Shown: positions 1 through 8,976, counted from the stretch's first letter. The stretch: 12,694 bases of DNA from Gloeophyllum trabeum ATCC 11539 (GCF_000344685.1 NW_006920418.1:141504-154197), one strand, 5' to 3'. Notes: generated by a model from the letters alone, not told the origin. Made by a program: numbers and translations.

Positions 1-807
1 CGTCGAGGCGACCTATAGGGGGCTGGAAAGAGCAAGTGGGAGCGCAAGAGAGTCGTATGGTATATGGTATAGCGGAGGAAAGTGCTGAGCAATCCTGTGG
101 GTAGCAGTGTTTATTTGTTATTTATCTCCGAACGGTCGCAAAGCCATTCCTGTAGTATAAATTGTACAAAGTAGCATACAGAAAAAACAAGTTTCGACTT
201 CACCATCTCAGAGAATTAGTGTTACGATCTCAGCGACCCGAGAAGTTCGAAAGCGTCGAACCTAGCGAATTATAACCGATCCTAGCTTTGCCAATAGGCC
301 TGACTCATCGAGTGAATTATCTCCGCCATCGATTCAATTAGCTCCGGTGAGTCTCACATAGCGAAATAAAATTAACCAAGTTTCTCTAGCAATTTCTACT
401 CCCGTGGGCCCGAACCTACACTCGGTTTCATGGTTTGTGACTTTGTCTGCGATTTTCCGGAGATAAATACGCCGGAGCGTCCCTTAGTGTTTGTTTCAGG
501 CGTCAAGGTTTTGTTTTATTTTTCTAGGTCTTCCTACGGACTACCCTACGGCGTCTTACTCCTCCTTTCCCACTCGAACTATTAAATACCCTTCAGTTGT
601 CTCGGACCGCCTTCACCCATATCACGGGGTTTAGGTTTATTCCTTTTGGTCCTTGGTGATTGTTGTGTGTCAGTGCATATCAGCGCTATGTCGAATAAGC
701 TCCGGGGGGGCTTGTACGACGTGCTAAGTCCTCGTTTTCGGGGGTCAGACGACCCTGAGGCTTATCACCGTCCTTCAGCTTGGTTTGGGAAAATGAATGC
801 GAGGGAG

Positions 808-828
808 CTGCCAATCGAAGATTGGCAG
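808..828. repeat. Small hairpin, copy 1 of 2
   Basis: A perfect 9-bp stem (ctgccaatc / gattggcag) closes a 3-nt loop, gaa. The same stem, including three extra matching bases on its 5' side, recurs 121 bp downstream at 929-949 with a different loop. Both copies sit inside weak open frames and would read ELPI-x-DWQ. Confidence 0.6.
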
Positions 829-928
829 TGGATGAGCACTCTGGTTCTGGTAGGATGTTACCTGGAGTCTGCAGGTAATAATTATTGACTATCTCTTCCA
901 CTGGGGACAAAAGACCTGTGTCACAGAG

Positions 929-949
929 CTGCCAATCTTTGATTGGCAG
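929..949. repeat. Small hairpin, copy 2 of 2
   Basis: This has the same 9-bp stem as the hairpin at 808-828 but with the loop ttt. Identical stems with different loops suggest a dispersed palindromic element or a duplicated regulatory stem-loop. Its function is unknown. Confidence 0.6.
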
Positions 950-1348
950 CAGAGGAACACTTTGATCTATGTTATTTGTGTCTAGTAGTGCAGCTACTAC
1001 TGTCCCTTGGGCTGGGTACAAATACAATTTTGTAGACTTTTTGTAGCCACCAATACAGACCAACTTTTAATCTGTCAGAGGCAGGGACTTTTATCTTACA
1101 ATGATGGCAGAGCCACAGGGGGACAACTTGAAAGTATGAATGAAGGGGACCTTGCAGATCCAGATCTAAGGGATTTCAATATGTGCATAAGAAAGAGTAC
1201 TGTATACATCAATTGGAACATTTATACACCCAATGCTAACACTTATCAGACACAACTTAGGACTCGTGTCCTGCCATGCATAGCAATGGCCCTCTACTGA
1301 CAAGTTTTCAGGGGGCCTTCACGTGCGCGCACGGCAGAAAGCACCCAA

Positions 1349-1851
1349 CACTACGGGAGTTACACTCTTTTGGGCCTAGCAAAAGATCGTATGGTAGGAA
1401 TATATGAAAGATTGGCTTTTGTAAATGATTTTGGGGCTCACAAAAGATAATCTTTAATGAGAATTTCGAAGCTTGTGATATATATTTTCAGCAGTATTAT
1501 CTTTGTTGATACATTATAATTGAATCCCTTCTGACACTGGAGGATTTGTAATCTTTAGGGCTGTGCAGAAGGTTGTATAAAAGAGAATTGCCAGCCAATC
1601 AGAGCTGTGGAATTCCCTTTTATACAACCTTCTGCCCAGCCCTAAAGATTACAAATCCTCCAGTGTCAGAAGGGATTCAATTATAATGTATCAACAAAGA
1701 TAATACTGCTGAAAATATATATCACAAGCTTCGAAATTCTCATTAAAGATTATCTTTTGTGAGCCCCAAAATCATTTACAAAAGCCAATCTTTCATATAT
1801 TCCTACCATACAATATTTTGCTAGGCCCAAAAGAGTGTAACTCCCGGAGTG
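1349..1851. mobile_element. CACTA-type MITE, full-length palindrome
   Basis: This is a 503-bp non-autonomous element built as one long inverted repeat. The left arm (1349-1589) and right arm (1611-1851) are both 241 bp and differ by only about five bases by eye, around a 21-bp loop (1590-1610). The left terminus begins CACTACGGGAG. The right terminus, read inward, begins CACTCCGGGAG, one mismatch from it. A 3-bp direct repeat CAA lies immediately outside both ends (1346-1348 and 1852-1854), as expected for CACTA (En/Spm, CMC superfamily) transposition. No transposase frame is present, so mobility would need an enzyme supplied elsewhere. The near identity of the arms suggests recent formation or insertion. 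It sits about 210 bp upstream of kinase-like copy A, and a transcript through it would fold into a long hairpin. A foldback element of another superfamily is possible but fits the CACTA ends and CAA duplication less well. Confidence 0.85.
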
Positions 1852-2062
1852 CAAACGGACCACTGTTTAAGTATCTTATTTCGCACTACATCCCAAAAAA
1901 CAATTCTGCCTCCTACAACTCCTTTTAATTATAGGTTCCAATCACGCGACTAGGATGTGTCCTATTGTTCGAAAACACCTTACTATTAGTAGGTCCAAGC
2001 TTGAAGCAGGAACCAACGTTGAACTTCAACCACACGCACGCCGCGGCGCTGTAGGAGCGTTC

Positions 2063-3291
2063 ATGCTCGCATCGCTGTCCATGTCCGCTGTTCACATTAC
2101 GTTTGATGACGATGCATACTGGAGGCCAAAGCAGCTTCGGATGACAGGCCCACACTCAGGATACACGAACCCGACCGTTATGGCGATAGACATTTCCGGC
2201 GAAATTCGTCGTAACTCTCGGTCAATTGTCTATCGCGGACAGACACGAGACACGAGAACCCTGCTCGTTCTCAAGTTCGCTCCCACAGCTAATGCGCTGG
2301 AGGATCTCCGAAAGGAGGCAGACCTGTATCAAAATCAACTCTCTCGCCTTCAGGGAACCGCGATCCCAAGATTCTATGGAATATTCGAGGCGGTGTACGA
2401 CGGTAGCTCTTTAGGCTGCCTGATTTTGGAGGATTGCGGTGATCCCCCGGAAATCATATTCCCGTATTTACCTATGATCACGAGGTTTGTCCGCTGGTCT
2501 AGCACTTTACAGCAACAGTAGCTCATAATCAGCGATTCAGGATAACTATACTACAACATCTTCAAGAGATTCACCGATGCGGTATAATACATGAAGATTT
2601 TCGAGAGCGCAATGTCGTACTCCGCGAAGGGATCCCCCGCATTATCGACTTCGACAGGGTGTCCCCGCACAAGGGCGGGTGCACGATGAAGATCCGTAAG
2701 CTTCCGTCGGACCCTTACAACAGCGAAGTGGACTGTAGCGACATCTACCGCTACTGCTGTGACTTCCATATATGGGGCAGTACGTCTTTGAACGAATTAA
2801 AGTCGGTATTTGCGCTCACCAGCTCTGCAGACTTTGTGGTCATTGGTAGGGTACCTTATCCCCCGGACGAATTCCCTCCGCAAGAAGCGATCGACATACT
2901 CGTTCCCCAAAAGACTATCTATTTTGACAACCAGGCGCAAGAGCGTCTTCTGTTTGATCGCCTCCGCCAGATCAAGGTGGAACTCGACAAGGACGTCCCA
3001 TTGAAAGCCCTTGAACTTGACATCGTTTTCATCGCTTCGCGCCCTTTCCAGTCAGCCCTGCAATACCCACCTCAGGACGTCATCGATGTTCTGCTTCGCG
3101 GATTCCAGACATCTAACTCCACGCCTGAGCAAGTGGAGAGTGTCGCCAATGTTCTACGGGATGCGAAGCTTCCCCTGTCTAATGGTTCACTATCGGTTGA
3201 GACGGTCAGGGAGAAAATCCGCGAGTGCCTTCACTATCTGAACCGCCACCGGGTTCTACGTGATGGATTGATTTTCTCAAGTTCACATTGA
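2063..3291 (+). CDS. Divergent fungal protein-kinase-like protein, copy A (intact)
   Basis: I read three exons, 2063-2484, 2541-2779 and 2831-3291, giving 373 aa. Intron 1 (56 bp) and intron 2 (51 bp) are GT-AG with CTCAT and CTCAC branch-like motifs and match the other three copies in position. The start was chosen because copy D begins at the equivalent Met. An upstream ATG at 1955 is in frame, and Met7 is another option. Kinase landmarks are VLKF with Lys71 (the ATP lysine), a probable helix-C Glu85, a hinge-like LILEDCG at about 120-126, catalytic loop HEDFRERN (His158, Asp160, Asn165) and IIDFD (Asp177), where the usual DFG Gly is Asp. No clear glycine-rich loop is visible; VYRG follows an RNSRS segment. 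Residues after about 220 do not resemble a standard kinase C-lobe and are unassigned. The substrate is unknown. It is probably a phosphotransferase-fold protein of a lineage-expanded fungal family, and activity is not proven. Confidence 0.75.
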
Positions 3292-3561
3292 TACTTCCTG
3301 TAGCCTGGTCTGACAACTTTCTGGGTTTTGCTTCGGAATTATTCTTCGAGCTTATGTATGTGTACGCTGCGTAATGTCTCTTTCCAAATGCATGCTCCAT
3401 GTTGAGTCCACCCCGACTCCATCCCCGCAGTCATTCGAATCCGGCCGTCTGATTCTGAGTCTGAGGCTCACCCCCGAGTCAGTGGGGCTTGAACCCAGTG
3501 GTCACGGTGCACGTGACATAGACGCGTGAAGTTCCGATTCGTCGCGTAATTGCATGTCCAC
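3292..3561 (+). promoter_or_regulatory. A-B intergenic region with CACGTG palindrome
   Basis: This 270-bp gap separates copies A and B and is almost identical to the C-D gap on the right arm, except around 3484-3510. A CACGTG palindrome lies at 3510-3515, 47 bp upstream of the B start. The same hexamer lies about 52 bp upstream of C (10235-10240) and about 75 bp upstream of D (11764-11769). CACGTG is the classic E-box bound by bHLH factors in fungi, so a shared regulator is plausible but unproven. No TATA box is obvious. Confidence 0.35.
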
Positions 3562-4779
3562 ATGTCATTGACTTCCACGGTCCACATTTCCTTCAGTGAC
3601 GATGCTCCCTGGAGGCCGAAAGAACTGAAGTTGACCGCTCTTCATAGGGGATCTACCATCGTCACCTTGACGGCGATAGACATCGACAATGAGATCCGGC
3701 GTAATTCTCGTTCAGTTGTCTACCGTGCACAGACATCAGATGCGAATGAAAAGGTCGTCCTGAAGTTTGCTCGCACGAAGGAGGCCCTCGAGGAACTCCG
3801 CTCGGAGGTTGACGTGTACGAGAACCAACTGTCTAGCCTTCAGGGGACCACCATCCCAATCTTTCATGGGTTCTACGAGATGTTGTACAAAGATAACACG
3901 CTAGGCTGCCTGATTTTGGAAGACTGCGGGGAACCTCCAAGCGTCGTTTTCCCGTACCTGCCTATGATTACCAGGTTAGGCCGTCGAACAGTGTTGTACT
4001 ACAGCAATATGTAATGATGAACATGGCAGGTTGACGATCCTACGGAAACTGCAGGAAATACACCGCTGCGGCATTATACACGAAGACTTTCGGGAACGCA
4101 CTGTACTTCTTCGCGGACGGGATGTTCGTATCATCGACTTCGGCCGAGTTTCCCCACACAAGGGAGGTTGCACGATGTAGATACAAAGGCATACCCCACC
4201 CTGGGTGTCTCACATTGCCATAGACTGTGATGACCTCTACATCTATTGCTAGGACTTCCACATCTGGAGTAGTAAGCACCTCCTGTTGCGCAGCGGTTTC
4301 GCCGCTTATTGACTAGTCCTATAGAACAAGTGATTGTCGGGGAACTCCCCTGTTTGCCGGACGGCTTGCCACAACAAGAAGCCATGGATGAGCTCATCCC
4401 CAGACGATATATCCGTTTCGACACTCAGGACCAAGAACAGATGCTGTACGATCGCCTTCGAGAGATCAATACCGAGCTGGAACAGGGTGTTCCTGTGCAA
4501 GACATCGTATTGGACATTGTGTTCATAGCGGCGCGACCCTTTCGACCGGCGTCGGATTACCCTTCTCAAGACGTCATCGATTCTTTTCTGCGCGATCTCT
4601 CTGCACATCGGGGTACCCCTCAGCAGGTGGAGAGCATTGCACACATTTTCCGGGAAGCAAAGCTGCCGCTATCTAACGGTTCCGTGACGAGGGAGGAGGT
4701 GGACGCGAAGATTGGGGAGGCTCTGGAGTACAGTAACAGCTACCGGGTACTGCGTGATACGTCAATGTTTTCTCACTAG
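3562..4779 (+). pseudogene. Kinase-like copy B, two nonsense codons
   Basis: The exons by homology are 3562-3974, 4030-4271 and 4325-4779, which would give 369 aa. Intron 1 is 55 bp. Intron 2 is 53 bp, starting GTAAGC with a CTTAT branch-like motif and ending CTATAG. In-frame TAG codons occur at 4178-4180 (codon 188) and 4250-4252 (codon 212). Copy C reads GAG and CAG there, so each is a single-base change. The catalytic-loop Asn is also lost: codon 162 (4100-4102) is ACT (Thr) where C has AAT. The VVLKFA lysine (Lys68), HED and IIDFG remain. The reading frame downstream of the stops is still open to 4779, so the decay is recent or the sequence is preserved by exchange with copy C. A truncated product of 187 aa would lack the C-terminal half. 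The start is an ATG matching that of copy C. Confidence 0.8.
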
Positions 4780-4781
4780 TA

Positions 4782-5689
4782 CACCTGGTTCTTTAGCCCA
4801 CTCCAGATGGCGATTGAGTTGTCTTGCAGTCCTTGCATGTATGTATACCATCCGAAAGTAGACCTTCATACGATGAACATGTAAGAAAGTACATTTGTCC
4901 CCCAGCGTTGACCGCGCAGGTGACGAAGAAGCGTCGATCGATTTTCACGGCAACGCGAACTCCGGTCTTCGCGCGAGCTTCAAATGCCCTGCGCATCTGA
5001 CGCTATCTGCGCTTCGTCCTGCGAGGGCACCCGGTGGAGCCGGAAGCAGCTGAATATGACAAGCTGCCACATGCAGCAGGGATCTCGTAGTCCTTCGCCA
5101 GGAAATAGCTTGTCGGGATGGCTAGCTGCACTCTTGGTGCGGCATTTCCCCTCCGAACAAGTTGGACTCGCCCTTGGCTCTGTGGTACTCCGCACGGCGA
5201 TACTGTAGTCAGCACTCCTGCTCGCGATGAACCACACGAGCTTATGTACTCATCTTAGGTGAAATAAAGACTCACAAATGATCACCCTCAACGACAGCCG
5301 CCTCGGCTGCGGTTCAGTTCCGCCGGCAGGGAAGATCTTACATGCAAGTCTGAAATCCAACAATGAGACCATCAACGACACTCAGCACGAGTCAATAATG
5401 AGAATAAGTCGTGTATGCAGGCAAAGTAACAGTAATGCCTATGCGGCCCTGTGAGCGAGTTATGGCAACATCTTCAGAAAGGGAACGCGGAACCAGACAG
5501 AGTAGCACCACGTACCCACATAAAAATCGAACCCAAAACCAACCCTATCGATACAACTCTACATTGTATATTGATGCAAAACAATGGTGCGTAAACGTAT
5601 GATGAACGTCCAAATGAATAACGGCAGACGGAAGGAAACCCCCAAAATATATTACCTAAACCAACCAAGGCAGGACTATCCACGCCCCC
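4782..5689. other. Inner left spacer, no clear gene
   Basis: Similarity to the right arm ends at about 4781. No protein family is recognisable in the roughly 900 bp up to the hydrolase stop codon. The - strand around 5080-5110 can be read as YFLAKDYE, which resembles YFISKDYE on the + strand at about 8901-8925 beside copy C. That could be a trace of a common neighbouring gene. The stretch 5500-5680 is relatively A-rich and holds the 3' side of the hydrolase gene. I saw no canonical AATAAA on the - strand there. Confidence 0.4.
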
Positions 5690-6310
5690 CTACCGATCGG
5701 TAAAAATTCCCGGCACATCCTCCATTTGCAGGACAACGACGCCGGCCTCCTCGAGCTCTGCCTCGATCTCCGCCTCAATCTTGCTCGCGGGCGTGATGCC
5801 TCCCCCCGCAAACACCTCCAAGCGGTCATACGTCCCGTGCGCGCCGCGGATGAGCAGCACCTCGTTCCCCCTCCCGAGCGCGGCCGAGCACGTCGCGCGC
5901 ACGCAGAAATCCGACTGCATCCCGACGACGACGATCTCGGCGTCCTTGGGCACGAGCTGCGCGAGGCGCGTGCCGGCAAAGGCGTTGTTCTTGCTCTTGT
6001 CGACGACGAACTCGTCCTCGGCGGGCGGGAAGTGCAGCTGCCACCCGCGCGTGTGCGGCTCGTCGGGATCGCCCGCGTCGCCGTTGTTGCGGACGTGGAT
6101 GATGCGCGGGCGCTGGGCGGGGGGCACCGAGCGCGCTTTGGCGAGGACGTGCCCGATATTTGCGCGAATTGTGGCAGCGGCGGGCACGCCGACCGGCGGT
6201 TCGGAGAGCGGTGCGTTTTGGGTTGAGAGTAAAAGCAGAACTCGGGTTGGACGGAGTGGTTCGGAGGGCGAACAGAGCGGCGAAGGTGTTGAAGACGGGG
6301 AAACCGACAT
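5690..6310 (-). CDS. Isochorismatase-family (cysteine hydrolase-like) protein
   Basis: This is a single-exon gene of 206 aa, close to the usual 180-210 aa for this family of alpha/beta hydrolases acting on amides or vinyl ethers (isochorismatase, nicotinamidase and relatives). A Ser/Pro-rich N-terminus of about 22 residues precedes the first strand, RVLLLLSTQNAP. The family Lys fits Lys105 in VDKSKNNAF, six residues before the conserved Phe. The nucleophile fits Cys136 in GMQSDFCVRAT, a very typical cysteine motif. The first catalytic position, normally Asp in a DxQ motif, is Ser29 here (STQ), so the classical Asp-Lys-Cys triad is incomplete. Activity may be altered or absent. No signal peptide or membrane segment is apparent. 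The gene is far richer in GC than the kinase-like genes around it. It lies alone in the spacer between the inverted arms. The substrate cannot be inferred. Confidence 0.85.
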   Translation of the reverse strand: MSVSPSSTPSPLCSPSEPLRPTRVLLLLSTQNAPLSEPPVGVPAAATIRANIGHVLAKARSVPPAQRPRIIHVRNNGDAGDPDEPHTRGWQLHFPPAEDEFVVDKSKNNAFAGTRLAQLVPKDAEIVVVGMQSDFCVRATCSAALGRGNEVLLIRGAHGTYDRLEVFAGGGITPASKIEAEIEAELEEAGVVVLQMEDVPGIFTDR

Positions 6311-6545
6311 CGTGGTTTTTGAGGGTTATAATCGGTTCACGGTGGCTTGGTGGACTGTGGCGGGTTCGCGGTGGTCCGTCGGCGATTATAAAACGCAGAA
6401 ATCCCGGTCGGTGCGAGCAGAGATGAACCGGGTCGTGCGCAAGTGCGGGGGAGGTGCGAAATGTAGAAACGTAGAAAGTAGGATGAAGACGCGTTGCGTT
6501 CTTACAAGTGATTGCCCCACGTGGATGGATTATAATCGTTGACGA
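6311..6545 (-). promoter_or_regulatory. Upstream region of the hydrolase with TATA-like motifs
   Basis: Three similar A/T islands interrupt a GC-rich stretch, around 6326-6333, 6383-6392 and 6528-6537, each related to GATTATAA. Read on the - strand, the island at 6383-6392 gives TTTATAATC about 75 bp before the ATG, a sensible TATA-box distance. The one at 6326 is probably too close. The assignment rests on position and motif only. Confidence 0.25.
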
Positions 6546-6599
6546 TTTATCGTCTAATCGGGCATGGATCGGGGTTACGATCAGCAACGTCATTCATCT

Positions 6600-8700
6600 C
6601 GTACCCAGACGCCCAATAAGATCTTGCTGCCCGGCGGAGATTGAAGCACTCTAATATGGCATCGTGGCGAGCGAGTTTCGGGCAGGGCCAAGTACAAATT
6701 TTCCAACTTCAAAGTATACACGCACTCACTTACAGCAGTGTTATGGTTGGGGGATTTCAGCTATCCATCCGATCCACAGAGGGTGCGCTATGCAAGGTAT
6801 TCAAGCTCCGCTTCGAGGATCGTCGGAGGGAGTCTGGGATGAGTCTGTACGCTCTACTGCGAGCTCGACGGAAGCTTTCCGTGGCTCCACTTTGGACGCG
6901 GTCTGGACTGGAGAAACGTGAAGTAGGATGTAGACCGCTCAGTGATGCTACAAAGTGACAGGACCCTGTGGTGCAAGTGCGTCCTTCCTCAGCGTTTATA
7001 ATGTATACGTAGTAATCCAGCAGGCGTGCAGCTTCCAAGTGCAATCGAAGGGTCCGGAACGACAAGTACGATCTAATGGTAGGCGTATAGACAGCCAACG
7101 TGAAGCATAGGACATATGCTGCGTAGAGCCTAGACTCGTAGTTTGATATAGTGTGTTGTGATTCCGACAGTCATGGGATTGGGAAGACAAGCCATGATGT
7201 CGATCCGACTCAGGCCACTGCTACCCGCACCGCATTAGAATCCCTTCTCTTCGGATCTCCTCTCGGATTCCCGATTCCGTCAACTCAAACTGAAGCTTAC
7301 CGTCCAAATGGTGCTGGGAATGAAAGAATGGCAGGTGCGTGTTCGCAGCGCTTCGTCAGACCAGATGACTTACGGTTTCTCCGCTGTCTCCGGTGACAAG
7401 CCCTCTGGATGGCATCATGCTGATGCGCAAGTCGCAGCAATCCTCCTGCTGTTTCTGGCAGCTGCTACTCCGAACCACAGATGTACTCCGAACGTCAGAC
7501 ACATTCCGTATATTGACGTAGCGCTTTCTATGGTAAGTTCAGAGTCTTCTTGCGTCAACGCCTGAAGCTGAACCTTCCATGAATATCGGATACCACGTTT
7601 GGCACTGGCTCAGAAATAGAACACTCGTCAATACATCACTTTCATTTCCCGGTTTACCCTGTGCTTTACCGGATTAAGCACACCTCTCTCTCTGCTCTCC
7701 ACGAATCAGCGGGGGTGTCAGAGTTACTCAGGAATGAATTAATATAGCGAGACTTCAAGCTCCAAGCTTCAAGTCCACCCTGCATATCTGGGCGTCTTTC
7801 AGTAAGTTGGTAAACACTACAACGCTCGCTCGGCATGATGCGCCTAGATGTCACGGCTTCTGTCTTTGGTGCTACCTGGGAGGTAAGAAGGAGACGACAC
7901 CGTGCGCATATATGACCCCTGCCGCTCGCAGCCAAGGCATCCGCGGGCCGAGAGAAGTGCACATCCAGCCCGGGTGGTTTGGAACACACTGCCCGTGCTC
8001 GATGTGCTCTTCTCTCAGCAGAGCGGGAGTACTGCTCTCTCTCTCTTCCGTGCGCCGCTGCCATTCTCCGGCTGGGCAATAATATCCACTCCTCCATCTT
8101 TGCCTGGAACGGCTGGAACCGGTAATCTTTCTTCACAGATGTTGCAGAGACGCTCTGTTCTGTCCTTCACCGGGGGCTCGCAACGCAGTATTGGTGGACG
8201 AGAGCATCCTTAAACTGGCATGTAGGGCGCTGACACTATGGTCCAGCAGGTAGGAGCGAGACAGCAATAACTATGTCTAATATCAACTGATCCCAGTCGA
8301 CACACGGGTGATGCGAACTGCAACATCGACCGATACCATCCCTCCCGTGGAGCGTTCCATTATCCAAGACCGAGTGATGGACTCGACTACGCAACTGGAT
8401 CCGTTGCATCGTCCGTTTATCGGTCAATTTTGATCTCGCAATCTCTGATAATCATCCGTCTATTAGGTCGAGAGTGAAGTCTCGCCTCCCTGGATGCATC
8501 TGATTCGATGGTCCACGTACCTCTCGTTTCTCTCTATAGGTCGGGATAGTGAGCCCTAATCCTGACGTTGCTCTCTGTGTACTCACAGTTGTCTTTCCGC
8601 AAAAGTATCAGTATATGACCAATTTGATCGTATTTTGGCGAAGGACGACAAGACTACTGCTGCCTTCACTGCCTATCTGCGGTAACTGACCATTTCAGTC
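6600..8700. other. Long intergenic or degraded region
   Basis: About 2.1 kb with only short unrelated open frames on both strands. Some segments look faintly coding, for example about 7205-7330 on the + strand and 8297-8430 on the + strand. The second follows a plausible 47-bp intron, 8250-8296, with GT and CCAG ends. However, stops occur just outside them and no family is recognised. A short near-repeat, cttcaagctccaagcttcaa, lies near 7753-7772. A dinucleotide-like CT tract occurs near 8033-8046. It is best described as decayed sequence. Confidence 0.4.
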
Positions 8701-8715
8701 GCTGAGTTGTCCTCC

Positions 8716-8976
8716 ATGCGCCCTCGTACCATGAACCTCGGATCCGGATACCTTAGGGATTCGAACCTAGTCAACGTTGGCATCAAAAGGTCTTCGACTT
8801 CTTCACGTAAAGCATCGACACCTGGGGGATATCAATTTCAAACGTGCTATGCAAGTCGGTATATGAAGCCCTTCGTTCGGGACCCATACATGCCAATGAG
8901 GTACTTCATATCCAAAGACTACGAGACGGTTCAATCATTACCTCAGTGGTCCCAAGTACTAGTGAGAAAACATTGA
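8716..8976 (+). CDS. Possible small hypothetical protein or gene fragment
   Basis: This is an open frame of 86 codons from an ATG, not recognised as any family. It contains YFISKDYE, which is matched by YFLAKDYE on the - strand near 5080-5110, also beside a kinase-like copy and in the corresponding relative orientation. Its last 18 bp overlap the 3' end of copy C in antisense. It may be the remnant of one exon of a lost neighbour, or chance. The frame alone is weak evidence. Confidence 0.15.
   Translation: MRPRTMNLGSGYLRDSNLVNVGIKRSSTSSRKASTPGGYQFQTCYASRYMKPFVRDPYMPMRYFISKDYETVQSLPQWSQVLVRKH

Larger units (their letters stand above)
1..1345. other. Left flank with no recognisable gene
   Basis: No protein family could be recognised here. 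Short open stretches exist, at 691-888 and 1007-1300 on the + strand, but they carry no motif I know. The first could be extended by a GT-AG intron starting near 872, but the result stops again within about 20 codons. A TATA-like run (attaaatacc, about 581-590) lies upstream of the first open stretch. A 12-bp inverted match (119-130 and 458-469) and two small hairpins (808-828, 929-949) are present. The stretch may be a decayed mobile element or an intergenic region. I cannot tell which. Confidence 0.4.
1937..4781 (+). repeat. Left arm of large inverted repeat (copies A and B)
   Basis: This segment carries two tandem kinase-like genes and their intergenic region. It is matched in reverse orientation by about 8948-11775. 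The outer edge is fuzzy: similarity to the other arm is still visible around 1937-1960 and 1990-2040. The inner edge is sharp, because both arms share the last codons of B and C plus a few bases (to tcactagtac) and then diverge. The middle of the arm (about 2831-4260) is nearly identical to its partner, apart from a divergent patch around 3484-3510. The two ends are clearly more diverged. Confidence 0.85.

Noticed and set aside
119..469. 12-bp inverted match (119-130 and 458-469) as ends of a transposon
   Set aside because: No target duplication and no extension of the match. It could be chance.
5781..6593. Two long open frames overlapping the hydrolase (one per strand)
   Set aside because: They are rich in Arg, Ala and Gly, as expected for shadows of a GC-rich gene. 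They show no motifs, whereas the 5690-6310 frame has a clear family signature.
7151..7565. Two overlapping + strand frames with a coding-like look
   Set aside because: No recognised family, no consistent exon model, and stops nearby. The evidence is too weak to call a gene.
7666..8136. 156-codon frame on the - strand
   Set aside because: Arg/Ser/Ala-rich composition without motifs, in a decayed region. Probably chance.
8250..8296. Possible 47-bp GT-AG intron followed by a 44-codon open stretch
   Set aside because: The upstream exon in the matching phase meets a stop within six codons and the product is not recognised.
8748..8770. GGTTCGAATCC on the - strand, like a tRNA T-loop (B box)
   Set aside because: The flanking stem does not pair beyond the two loop-closing pairs and no D-arm, anticodon arm or acceptor stem is present. 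A similar weak B-box-like match near 3485-3497 also lacks a tRNA fold.
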